Shown piece after piece: positions 8,142 to 16,553 of a stretch of 64,000 nt of DNA. The notes under the pieces are model-generated. The model was not told where the DNA came from and ran no database searches. It was given only the letters and a program-made list of their open reading frames with translations. Source of the stretch: JAEZDR01 sp039811185 (GTDB lineage Bacteria > Bacteroidota > Bacteroidia > Chitinophagales > Chitinophagaceae); contig JBDHYF010000008.1 in the NCBI GenBank assembly GCA_039811185.1, positions 62,001 to 126,000 on the forward strand, given 5' to 3'. Made by a program: the position numbers and the translations under genes. The stretch's first letter is position 1. Every line of letters begins with the position of its first letter.

Positions 8142-8642
8142 ATGTTAATCCAAATTCTTGTTGCCGTTGCCGTTGCTGCGGTATTGTATTATGTTTTTAG
8201 CAGAAGAAAGGGCCGTGCTGCACATCCTGAAGCGGAACTTATCGAGTCGTTTGAGGAGATGGTCCGCCATCGTAATCTGAAAATTGATCACAGTGTTGTT
8301 ATCGGAAACCGCATTTTAGGTTTCGACAGAAAGAGCAACATATTTGTGATTGTTGATTATAACGACAATCAGCCGCATCAAACCGTTGTTTCATTAAATG
8401 ATGTGGTATCCGTGAAGATGAAAAAAGAAAAGAACACTTCCGGTAATATTCAAAAGCTCTTCCTCGAGTTTAAACGCGATGAAAACGACCGTGATCGGAT
8501 TTGTTTTTACGATCATCGCTTCGACAAAATCATTCATCTGCCGGCGGCCGTTCGGCGCGTGCTCCGCCTGAAGCACCGCATCGATATTAACCGGAGCTAC
8601 ATTAAGCGAAAAGCCGTTGTAAAAACCGGTTTGAGCATGTAG
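8142..8642 (+). CDS. Membrane-anchored protein, paralogue of the gene at 7179
   Basis: A 166-residue protein with an N-terminal membrane helix (about residues 2-19), a basic stop-transfer RRKGR and a soluble domain. The segment GNRILGFDRKSNIFVIVDY and the following TVVSLNDVVSVKMKKEK match the equivalents in the protein at 7179, so the two arose by duplication. The soluble part looks like a small alternating beta/alpha domain; no catalytic motif is visible. Last gene of the three-gene group; a strong hairpin terminator follows within four bases. Confidence 0.75.
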   Translation: MLIQILVAVAVAAVLYYVFSRRKGRAAHPEAELIESFEEMVRHRNLKIDHSVVIGNRILGFDRKSNIFVIVDYNDNQPHQTVVSLNDVVSVKMKKEKNTSGNIQKLFLEFKRDENDRDRICFYDHRFDKIIHLPAAVRRVLRLKHRIDINRSYIKRKAVVKTGLSM

Positions 8643-8645
8643 TGC

Positions 8646-8686
8646 AAAGAGGCTGTCTCCAAAATTCGGGACAGCCTCTTTTAAAT
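8646..8686 (+). terminator. Intrinsic terminator
   Basis: A perfect 12-bp stem (AAAGAGGCTGTC paired with GACAGCCTCTTT) with a 12-base loop, followed by a T/A-rich tail. It closes the Rnk-like group. The A-rich 5' arm may make it work in both directions. Confidence 0.8.
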
Positions 8687-8733
8687 TTTACTGTGCCTCG
8701 TCCAAAAATTGGTTGACACAAAAAGTTATCACC

Positions 8734-8920
8734 ATGAATAACAAAGGACAATTTCATGTTCGTAAGCGGACTCAAAAAGATTACACATTAGCCTTTAAAT
8801 TACAAGTTGTTGAAGAAGTGGAAAGCTGGAGGCTGCCTCAAGACGCTGCTTAGCCAAGTACGGTATTCAGGGCAATGATTGTGTTATGGTTTGCCCACTC
8901 AAAGCGCAGCGAAAAGATAA
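8734..8920 (+). pseudogene. IS3-type transposase OrfA remnant
   Basis: The frame opening at 8734 encodes a start typical of Bacteroidota IS3-family OrfA proteins (RKRTQKDYTLAFKLQVVEEVE), the helix-turn-helix that binds the element ends. It stops after 39 codons at 8851-8853. Just beyond, another frame gives KYGIQG and then WFAH-like sequence, corresponding to the usual KYGIQGRSTVLVWLRKHG continuation, so frameshifts have broken the gene. OrfB is absent. The remnant marks an old insertion at the upstream edge of the two-component/TonB islet. The rest of the gap 8643-8964 holds only the terminator. Confidence 0.75.
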
Positions 8921-8964
8921 AAACGATAACATTGCAAAAAATGTTTCTCTAACATTATTTTGAG

Positions 8965-9660
8965 ATGGCAATTGAAAACAAAATATTGCTCATTGATGAC
9001 GATGCCGACATCACAGAAATTCTCGAATTCAATCTTCGGGCAGAAGGGTTTAATGTTACTTCTGTTTGTTCAGCAGAGAGAGCCCTCACACTATATCCCG
9101 AAAATTTTCATTTGATCCTTTTGGACATTATGATGGGCGGAATGTCGGGCTATAAATTTGCGGAAACGATCCGGGCAAAAGCCATTGGAACTCCCATAAT
9201 ATTTTTAACGGCGAAGAATACTGAGAATGACCTTCTTACCGGTTTTTCGGTAGGCGGCGATGATTATATTTCAAAGCCCTTTTCAATAAAAGAAGTTATT
9301 GCACGTGTAAAAGCAGTTTTGAAGCGTACCGAACAAATGCGTACGGACACCCCCGGCAGCGATCGGCTTTCGACCGGCGATTTCGAAATAGATTTTTGCC
9401 TCAAGGAGGTTTATATCAATAAGCAAAGTGTCGATATCACTAAAACCGAATTTGAGTTGTTGTCTTTCCTCGCATCTAATCCGGGTAAATTATTTTCCAG
9501 GCGAAATATTATCCATTCAATATGGAGCGAAACGCCCTACATTACCGAGCGTACCGTGGATGTACACATTACACGGTTACGAAAAAAGCTTGGCCACTAC
9601 GGCGGGCTTATTTCCAGCCGTAAGGGTTATGGCTATCGCTTCCACCCATCTGCTGTATGA
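8965..9660 (+). CDS. OmpR/PhoB-family response regulator
   Basis: A 231-residue DNA-binding regulator. The receiver domain (about 1-120) has the acidic pair in LIDDDADI, the phospho-acceptor aspartate in LILLDIMMGGM (about residue 53), a threonine in IIFLTAKN and the lysine in DDYISKPFS. The winged-helix effector domain (about 135-229) has TKTEFELLSFLASNPGKLF and VDVHITRLRKKLG, diagnostic of the OmpR/PhoB class that binds direct repeats. The histidine kinase gene overlaps its stop by four bases (ATGA), so the two form a matched pair. Confidence 0.95.
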   Translation: MAIENKILLIDDDADITEILEFNLRAEGFNVTSVCSAERALTLYPENFHLILLDIMMGGMSGYKFAETIRAKAIGTPIIFLTAKNTENDLLTGFSVGGDDYISKPFSIKEVIARVKAVLKRTEQMRTDTPGSDRLSTGDFEIDFCLKEVYINKQSVDITKTEFELLSFLASNPGKLFSRRNIIHSIWSETPYITERTVDVHITRLRKKLGHYGGLISSRKGYGYRFHPSAV

Positions 9661-11378
9661 AACTGAACTATCGGCAAAAACTCTTCCTTTACTTTGGAAT
9701 TATCTTCGGTGCTTTCACTACTGGCATCACCATTTTTGAGCAGTTGCGCGAAAAGGAACTCAAAACTATTGCGCTGGAGGAAAAATTAGAGGTCTATACA
9801 GATTTTATAAACGAAGTACTTGCACACAGAAAAGCAAACATCGAAGAGGCACTGCTGCATACAGAGCCTTTCTTGCCAAAGAATCTTCGCATTACATTAA
9901 TAAGTGATGACGGAGAAGTGTTGTTCGACAATTCTATAAGGGACTTCTCTACTCTTGACAACCATTTGCATCGCCCGGAAATACAGTCTGCCATCGCATA
10001 CACAAAAGGCGCTGATATCCGCAGATCGGACTCGAATGAAAGAAAGTATCTTTATTTCGCCAAGCGGTACAACAATATCTTCATCCGGGCGGCGTTACCT
10101 TATAATGTTGGCGTGCATCAGTTTATAAAACCCGATAATGCATCCCTTCTTTTTATCCTCCTTTTCTTTATCATTTTTTTGTTTTTCATTCATATCGCAA
10201 CCAAGAATTTCGAGAGGTCGATACGGCAGCTTCGGGATTTTGCTTTGGATGCTTCATATTTGAAGAGCGCTAAACTGCGTTTCCCAAAAAATGAATTGGG
10301 CGAGATTGGCAGTAAAATCGCTGACAACTACCGACAGCTAAAAGAAAGCGAGCGCAAAACCGTGCAAGAAAAACAAAAACTCCTTCGCCATATCCAGATT
10401 CTTGAAGAAGGTATATGCTTTTTTTCTTCAGATTGCAGGATCGAGTTTTATAACCATCTTTTCATCCAATATTTAAACACTGTTGCCGATGAATCCACCG
10501 GTGATGCAGCCGCAGTCTTGCATACTCCTGTGTTTTTTGAATTGCAGGAGTTTTTGAGCCATCAAGGCAACGACTATTTAGAAACGAAAATAGCGAAGCA
10601 GGGAAAGACGTTCTCTTTGCGAGCAAATAAATTCGAGGACGGAAGTTTTGAAGTAACGCTCAGTGACATTACGAAACTGGAAAAAACACGACTGCTTAAA
10701 CAAGAAATGACCCATAACATAGCCCATGAATTGCGGACGCCTGTAACAAGTATCCGCGGTTATCTGGAAACTGTAATGGGCAACGTGCCCGACGAAGAAA
10801 AAAGGAACTATTTTATTGAAAAAGCTTTTCACAAGACTGTAATGCTCTCTGCCATTATCCAGGACATGAGCCAGCTTGCAAAGATGGAAGAGACCCCGGA
10901 GTCATTCTCATTTGAACAAGTAAACATAGGCGCTATCGTCCGCAAAATAAAAACCGAATTCGCAGCAGATATATTACTAATAAATTTTGATGTAAAAGAA
11001 AATCGTTCTGCCGAACCAACAATTGACGGCAACGAAGTACTGCTGTATTCTTTATTTAGGAATCTCATCGAAAATGCCGTTCGATATGCCGGCGAGCGCG
11101 TGAAAATAGTAATCTCATTATATAATGAAGACCCCGTATACTATTATTTTTCGTTCTATGATAACGGCCCCGGAGTTCCTGATGAAAACCAGCTTAATCG
11201 CATTTTTGAGCGTTTTTACCGCGTCGACGAAGGTCGTACACGCGAGAAGGGCGGACTCGGACTAGGGCTTTCCATTGTAAAAAATGCTGTCGTTTTTCAT
11301 AAGGGAAAAATCATCGCAAAAAACCGAAAGGATGGTGGGCTCGAGTTCCTGTTCTCTTTAAGGAAACGTAAGAAATAG
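9657..11378 (+). CDS. Sensor histidine kinase
   Basis: A 573-residue membrane kinase partnering the upstream regulator. TM1 is at about residues 9-27, a periplasmic sensor loop of roughly 130 residues follows, and TM2 is at about 160-180. A linker and a PAS-like segment (about 240-340) lead to the HisKA dimerisation domain with the phospho-acceptor histidine in NIAHELRTPVTS (about 358). The ATP-binding domain has NLIENAVRYA (N box), FYDNGPGVP (G1), FERFYRVDEGR (F) and GGLGLGLSIV (G2). Overall like Bacteroidota PhoR-type kinases. Its signal is not known; the next genes encode an outer-membrane uptake pair. Confidence 0.95.
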   Translation: MKLNYRQKLFLYFGIIFGAFTTGITIFEQLREKELKTIALEEKLEVYTDFINEVLAHRKANIEEALLHTEPFLPKNLRITLISDDGEVLFDNSIRDFSTLDNHLHRPEIQSAIAYTKGADIRRSDSNERKYLYFAKRYNNIFIRAALPYNVGVHQFIKPDNASLLFILLFFIIFLFFIHIATKNFERSIRQLRDFALDASYLKSAKLRFPKNELGEIGSKIADNYRQLKESERKTVQEKQKLLRHIQILEEGICFFSSDCRIEFYNHLFIQYLNTVADESTGDAAAVLHTPVFFELQEFLSHQGNDYLETKIAKQGKTFSLRANKFEDGSFEVTLSDITKLEKTRLLKQEMTHNIAHELRTPVTSIRGYLETVMGNVPDEEKRNYFIEKAFHKTVMLSAIIQDMSQLAKMEETPESFSFEQVNIGAIVRKIKTEFAADILLINFDVKENRSAEPTIDGNEVLLYSLFRNLIENAVRYAGERVKIVISLYNEDPVYYYFSFYDNGPGVPDENQLNRIFERFYRVDEGRTREKGGLGLGLSIVKNAVVFHKGKIIAKNRKDGGLEFLFSLRKRKK

Positions 11379-11605
11379 ATTTTAGCGCACCTTAAGGGGC
11401 TCAAGAGGTTACACCCTAAATAAAAAGAGGATTTTATAATATGATTCGTTTTTAGATCTTTGCTATCCGGTGCCTACACACATCCTCGAATTGTGTTCCC
11501 GAAAATTCTTCCCGTCTTTTGCAAGCGATGCACTTCGTAACAAGAAACTTTAGAGAATCTTCCACTCTTTAGTAGCACGAGTATTTATTCTAAAGGTAAT
11601 AGCGC

Positions 11606-11623
11606 TGTAACACAATTGTAACA
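11606..11623 (+). promoter_or_regulatory. PHO-box-like direct repeat upstream of TonB receptor
   Basis: TGTAACA occurs twice, at 11606-11612 and 11617-11623, exactly 11 bp apart (one helical turn) with four bases between. With the preceding base the unit reads CTGTAAC-N4-TTGTAAC, the same layout as the enterobacterial PHO box (CTGTCAT-N4-CTGTCA). OmpR/PhoB proteins bind such tandem sites, and one is encoded 2 kb upstream. A weak -7-like CACTTTTG lies at 11633-11640. The rest of the gap 11379-11666 shows nothing else I can support. Confidence 0.55.
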
Positions 11624-11666
11624 TACCTGAATCACTTTTGCGGTGAATAAATAATGTTCCTGCATT

Positions 11667-14387
11667 ATGTGTCACTTTCTACAACCGCGCGCATTTAGAA
11701 AAAGCATTTTTCCTACTTTTTTACTTCTGCTTTTTTACTCCAGTTTTCCTCCGATTCATGCACAGTCCGGCACAATAAAAGGCAGCGTTTTTGATGCCAA
11801 AACCAAAGAACCGCTACCCGGCGCATCGGTTCTTCTTTCAGGAATCGGAACTACGACAGTGGCAGATAGCAAGGGAAATTTTTCAATCAGAAATGTCGCG
11901 GCCGGCAGCTACACACTCAGTGGTTTGTTTTTGGGCTATAAACCATTCACTACTGAAGAAGTTACTCTACGCATCGGAGATACCACATACCTACAGATAG
12001 CGCTTCATCCGAACCAGACGGATCTGGTAGAAATTACAATCGAGGCAAGAACGAATAGAGAAAGAGAAAATGCCATGTTAATGGAGCAGCGCAAATCATT
12101 AGTGGGTACCCAAATGGTAGGTGCCGAAGAACTGTCACGCAAAGGTGCGGCAGATGCCGAAGCAGCCGTTGCAAAAGTCTCGGGCATTTCAAAGCAAGAA
12201 GGAGTGCAGAACGTATTTGTGCGCGGGTTAGGTGATCGCTACAATGCCACGCTGCTGAATGGTATGCGTATACCTTCGGAAAATCCGGAATATAAAAATG
12301 TAGCGCTCACGTTCTTCGGCGCCGATATGATTCAAAACATTGGCGTAAATAAAGTCTTTTCTGCGGAGAACGGCGGCGATGTGGGTGGAGCAATGATAAA
12401 TATCACATCCAAAGAGTTGCTTAATAACCGTGCTTTTACCCTTGAACTTTCGCAAGGAGTGAATACGAATGCTCAGGGTAAAGCGTTTTTCCGCCCTGTT
12501 GGGTCCAACTATTTAGGTTTTGCGGATAAGAGAATGCCTGCGCCGGGGAGGGCGGACTTTAAGAACTCTCTCGATCCTTCTGCGGTCAGGCTGCCGTTCA
12601 ATCATGGCTTTAAAATTTCGGGAGGGAGACGATTTAATGTCGGCGAGAATCCTTTATCCTTTCTCGTAATCGCAACACATGCCACCGGCCATTCTTACAC
12701 TAAGGAAACTGTACGCAGCATTACTACTTCCGGCACTCCCTACCAAGATCAGACGGGGGAAAGATATTCAGGTCAAACAAACCAAGTGGTTCTAGGCAAT
12801 GCCAATTACAAAATAGGAAACACCCATTCCTTTGGCTACAATATAATGATGCTGCATGTTAGCGAGGAATATGTGGGCGAATATCTAGGAAAGCATTCAG
12901 AAAAACATCAGGATGGCGATATGGATATGGGGTATTTGAGACGCCAGCAAATTAACGACAACCTGCTTCTCATACATCATCTGTCAGCACAATCACAACT
13001 AAAAGAGAAGCTGAATCTGACTGTCGATTTTTCATATCATTCCATAAAAGGTCTGGAGCCCGACAGGCGCGAAAATTATCTTTCCAAGAGAAGCGATGGC
13101 TCTTATGGTCTTACTGGAAGCAACCGTCAGAAAAGGTTTTTTTCAGAATTAAGTGAGCAGGGTTACCAGGGAAAAATTGCCCTCAATTATAAACTGAAGG
13201 ATGCCCTTAGTGATGATCTGTCGGGGGTTTCATTTGGATACAACCCTTTGATAACAAAGAACCAGTTTGAAGCAAGCGAATACAATTTTTCTGCGCTTCC
13301 CGGCTCATTCTCGCCAAACAATATTATACTCGACGAGTTGTATAGCACTTCCAATTACGATAAAGGAATGTTTACAGTAGAGAAAGGAAAAACAAACAGC
13401 TATAGCGTTACAAAAAATATACAATCTGTTTTCGCGGAAGGTGTTTATCAGTTCGGCTCTGCGTTTACAGCCTATGCAGGATTGCGACTCGATGATGTGC
13501 ATCTGAAAGTAAATTATGACGTTGCCGGTAACTCTAACAACAGCAGCTCCATCGATAATATATATTTTCTTCCCAGCTTCAACTTTAAATATAATCTAAC
13601 CAAAAAGCAAATGTTGCGGCTGGGGTTAAGCAAGACCTATACGTTGCCACAATCCAAAGAGATATCGCCTTACCAATATGTGAATATTGGATTTGCAAGC
13701 GAAGGGAACCCAAATCTTCAGCCATCTGATAATTATAATATAGATCTAAAATGGGAGTATTATCCGTCAGGGTCTGAATTGATGTCCGCTGGCCTATTTT
13801 ATAAACGGATTCTGAACCCAATTGCCAGGGTAGATAAAGGCAACTCGGCAGGACTTCTTACCTATGATAATATCAGCGAATCTGCCGATATAATGGGCGC
13901 CGAAATTGAATTTAGGAAAAAAGTTTTCAGTCACCGGAGCGCCGGGATAAACAATCACAAAGTTTCTGTCGGTTTCAATGCTTCCTTCCTTCATACCAGC
14001 ATGGTACTGAACCTGCTGAACACCCCGCAAAGAAGATCTTCGCTTGAAGGAGCAGCGCCTTTCATAATGAATACTGATATCACTTACAACTATTTCGACA
14101 CGAAAAACAACCTTACCACTACACTGGTTTTAAATTATTTCAGCAACAGCGTTTACACCATTGGAACGCTGGGCTTTAACGACATTACCGAAGAAGGAAT
14201 TCCCACGCTTGACTTCATTTCATCATTAAAGTTGAACCGGCATTTTACCCTAAAATTTAAAGCGCTCAACCTGTTGAATCCTGCCTTCACCCTTAGTCGC
14301 AAAGCAGGAGCTGCGGATGAAAAAATAGTACTCAATCAATATAAAAAAGGCATGAACATTAGCCTGGGTATCAGCGTAGAACTATAA
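11667..14387 (+). CDS. TonB-dependent outer-membrane receptor
   Basis: A 906-residue receptor. Signal peptide about 1-33 (ends IHAQS); carboxypeptidase-regulatory-like beta-sandwich about 35-115 (GSVFDAKTKEPLPGASVLL); plug domain about 130-250 with VFVRGLGDRYNATLLNGMR and the GGDVGGAMINI motif; then a 22-stranded barrel ending in the aromatic/hydrophobic terminus (NISLGISVEL). It would import a ligand too large or scarce for porins, energised by TonB. No SusD follows, so it is not a classic glycan system; instead a beta-helix lipoprotein gene lies 49 bp downstream. Probably controlled by the adjacent two-component system. Ligand unknown. Confidence 0.9.
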   Translation: MCHFLQPRAFRKSIFPTFLLLLFYSSFPPIHAQSGTIKGSVFDAKTKEPLPGASVLLSGIGTTTVADSKGNFSIRNVAAGSYTLSGLFLGYKPFTTEEVTLRIGDTTYLQIALHPNQTDLVEITIEARTNRERENAMLMEQRKSLVGTQMVGAEELSRKGAADAEAAVAKVSGISKQEGVQNVFVRGLGDRYNATLLNGMRIPSENPEYKNVALTFFGADMIQNIGVNKVFSAENGGDVGGAMINITSKELLNNRAFTLELSQGVNTNAQGKAFFRPVGSNYLGFADKRMPAPGRADFKNSLDPSAVRLPFNHGFKISGGRRFNVGENPLSFLVIATHATGHSYTKETVRSITTSGTPYQDQTGERYSGQTNQVVLGNANYKIGNTHSFGYNIMMLHVSEEYVGEYLGKHSEKHQDGDMDMGYLRRQQINDNLLLIHHLSAQSQLKEKLNLTVDFSYHSIKGLEPDRRENYLSKRSDGSYGLTGSNRQKRFFSELSEQGYQGKIALNYKLKDALSDDLSGVSFGYNPLITKNQFEASEYNFSALPGSFSPNNIILDELYSTSNYDKGMFTVEKGKTNSYSVTKNIQSVFAEGVYQFGSAFTAYAGLRLDDVHLKVNYDVAGNSNNSSSIDNIYFLPSFNFKYNLTKKQMLRLGLSKTYTLPQSKEISPYQYVNIGFASEGNPNLQPSDNYNIDLKWEYYPSGSELMSAGLFYKRILNPIARVDKGNSAGLLTYDNISESADIMGAEIEFRKKVFSHRSAGINNHKVSVGFNASFLHTSMVLNLLNTPQRRSSLEGAAPFIMNTDITYNYFDTKNNLTTTLVLNYFSNSVYTIGTLGFNDITEEGIPTLDFISSLKLNRHFTLKFKALNLLNPAFTLSRKAGAADEKIVLNQYKKGMNISLGISVEL

Positions 14388-14436
14388 CAATAAGAACTAA
14401 CCAATAATGAATTACAAATCTTTTAAAAAAAACAAA

Positions 14437-15621
14437 ATGAAAACAACAAACATCAAATTCTTTAAAACAACTGCACTCGCTTTTTTTGCAATAGCCATGT
14501 TGGCTTCCTGTAAAAAGGACAGCGGCGGCACGGGAACGCCACCAGTTACCGAAGATAACCTGGTAGGAAATATCAAACAAGCTAAAACTTTAGATGCGGC
14601 AATCACTTATACAATCACAGGCCCCGTAATTGTAGAAGATGGCGCAGTACTCACCATTCCAGCGGGAACCACGATCAAAGCAAAAAAAGGGTTTGACAGT
14701 TACATTCTTGTTTTACAGGGCGGGAAAATAAATGTGCAAGGCACTGCTGATAAGCCTGTAATACTGACTGCAGATATTGACAACGCCCAGCCCGGACACT
14801 GGGGCGGCCTAATCATAAATGGCAAGGCGCCACTGGCAGGGGGAACCACCGGAAGCACAGAGATAAGTTCCGCCTATCAATACGGCGGCAATGTGGCGAA
14901 CGATAACTCCGGTAGCATTACTTATCTGATTTTAGCATACACCGGCGCACGTTCCAGCGCAGATGTTGAGCACAACGGTTTAACCCTAAACGGCGTAGGA
15001 AACGGAACAAAGATTGAAAACGTTTATATTCCTTATGGAGCCGATGATGGAGTAGAATTTTTTGGTGGCACGGTGAATGTCAAAAACCTTTTGGTGGTAG
15101 ACAGCGATGACGATATGTTCGACTTCACACAAGGCTATACCGGTACGCTTGAAAATGCCTACGGTATCTGGCAGAGCGGCTATACCAGCACAGAATCTGA
15201 TCCGCGCGGGATAGAAGCGGATGGAAACTTTGACGGCAATTTTCCTAATCAGGCAGGGCAGTCAAACTTTGTGGTTAAGAACATTACTTTTGACCTAAGA
15301 CTGGCACCCGCCGGCGATAAGGATGCGCAAAATGTCAAAAACAAAATGCAGGATGTAATAAAAATTCGCCGGGGCGCAAAAGCCACCATTACCAACGCAC
15401 TTGTTAAAGGCACGGGAACAGTTATAGACTTGATCGATTTTAGCGACGGTAAAGGCGCCGGAAATGCAGGATCATCCGTAAACCTCACGAGCAGCCTGAC
15501 AGCGGCCCAAATACTAGGTAAGAATATTAACCCTGAAACCGGATATGACGGAGCAAAAATAGAAGCAGGGAATACTGGTTGCTCAATAAGCATTTTCTCA
15601 TGGACAAAATATAATTTCTAA
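14437..15621 (+). CDS. Beta-helix surface lipoprotein, receptor partner
   Basis: A lipoprotein with a signal peptide ending in the lipobox MLASC. The ATG at 14407 is an alternative in-frame start, but 14437 gives the normal signal peptide length. The body has the repeated short strands of a right-handed parallel beta-helix, opening with DAAITYTITGPVIVEDGAVLT and continuing with HWGGLIINGKAPL, YLILAYTGARSS and EFFGGTVNVKNLLVVDSDDD. Such proteins often follow a TonB receptor in Bacteroidota and may act as the ligand-binding lid, as SusD does for glycans; that role is inference. Asp/Asn-rich turns might bind metal ions. Confidence 0.75.
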   Translation: MKTTNIKFFKTTALAFFAIAMLASCKKDSGGTGTPPVTEDNLVGNIKQAKTLDAAITYTITGPVIVEDGAVLTIPAGTTIKAKKGFDSYILVLQGGKINVQGTADKPVILTADIDNAQPGHWGGLIINGKAPLAGGTTGSTEISSAYQYGGNVANDNSGSITYLILAYTGARSSADVEHNGLTLNGVGNGTKIENVYIPYGADDGVEFFGGTVNVKNLLVVDSDDDMFDFTQGYTGTLENAYGIWQSGYTSTESDPRGIEADGNFDGNFPNQAGQSNFVVKNITFDLRLAPAGDKDAQNVKNKMQDVIKIRRGAKATITNALVKGTGTVIDLIDFSDGKGAGNAGSSVNLTSSLTAAQILGKNINPETGYDGAKIEAGNTGCSISIFSWTKYNF

Positions 15622-15684
15622 TTCTCAATAATTATGCAGGCGAACCTTCGTTTTGTATAATGCTTTTCGGAATCACATCTTATT

Positions 15685-15715
15685 AAGGCTACCTCAAACG
15701 GGTGGCCTTATATTT
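15685..15715 (+). terminator. Probable terminator of the receptor operon
   Basis: Stem AAGGCTACC pairs with GGTGGCCTT (one G-T pair) around a seven-base loop, followed by an A/T-rich stretch. Lies 64 bp after the lipoprotein stop, between convergent genes. Confidence 0.55.
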
Positions 15716-15791
15716 TCACTTTCATCCAGTGCTGATTAAAATTTTTTTACACCGCGCATCACCCAAAACTCAATTGATTCGCTCTTCGTTG

Positions 15792-16436
15792 TTATTTGGA
15801 TTTGCGCTTGTAATCGCCCCTTTTCCATGCTTTAATAAACTCGCTCCACGCGAAGGGATTCATTAGTCCAATGGGTTGTTGTTGTCCTTTATAATAGTAG
15901 GTGGCGGCATTTTGACGTTGTTGCATGTTAAACGCTTCACGGCTATCCGTCGGAAGTGAGCTAATCAATATTCTCCTGATAGCTTCGTCAGTATTTTGTC
16001 GCGCAATTTCATATTGATCGGCGGGTATATCGGTGTTTACAAAATCTCTTTCAAACTGTGGACGGCTTGGCCTCGGCTTCAAAATAGTTGCAGGTAAAAA
16101 GTTGGTATCAGTAACCAATAGCTGTATCACCGAAAATTCTGTTCCTTCCAGATTGCGCGGAATCAATATGGTTTTGTCTTTAAAACCTACGCTGCTAAAG
16201 CGAATTTTGTCACCCTTTAAAACGGGAATGGAAAACACACCCTGATCGTTTGTAAAAGTTCCGCGTCCCTTATTTTCTACAATCACACTCACCGCCGGCA
16301 ATCCTCTAAGGCTGTCCGCTGTCATCACCACTCCATAAAGTTGTATCACCGAATCGCTGCGGTTTTTCAACTGCGCCCACACATCATCAACTATAAAAAA
16401 AGAAAGGGCAAAAACACTAAGCAGAAATTTCTTCAT
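15792..16436 (-). CDS. Exported carboxypeptidase-regulatory-like domain protein
   Basis: A 214-residue protein with a signal peptide (about 1-21, ends VWAQ) and one beta-sandwich domain of the carboxypeptidase-regulatory-like type (about 32-110: QLYGVVMTADSLRGLPAVSV, then GTFTNDQGVFSIPV and KIRFSSVGFKDKTI). The C-terminal 90 residues are charged and proline-rich with no known fold. The domain is the same as the one that opens TonB receptors, but no barrel follows. Likely periplasmic; function unknown. It faces the beta-helix lipoprotein gene tail to tail. Confidence 0.75.
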   Translation of the reverse strand: MKKFLLSVFALSFFIVDDVWAQLKNRSDSVIQLYGVVMTADSLRGLPAVSVIVENKGRGTFTNDQGVFSIPVLKGDKIRFSSVGFKDKTILIPRNLEGTEFSVIQLLVTDTNFLPATILKPRPSRPQFERDFVNTDIPADQYEIARQNTDEAIRRILISSLPTDSREAFNMQQRQNAATYYYKGQQQPIGLMNPFAWSEFIKAWKRGDYKRKSK

Positions 16437-16510
16437 GACGAAATTGTTATAAAAACACGGCGGCTCTAACTGAGCTGCGCATATTCAATCAAAATAAACT
16501 TTTGTTAGGC

Positions 16511-16518
16511 TACCTTTG
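16511..16518 (+). promoter_or_regulatory. -7 element upstream of the Mrp gene
   Basis: TACCTTTG matches TAnnTTTG, 35 bp before the ATG at 16554. No clear -33 box. Confidence 0.45.
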
Positions 16519-16553
16519 CAGACAGTTTTTGGTTTTTAACAAATATATGTGTG

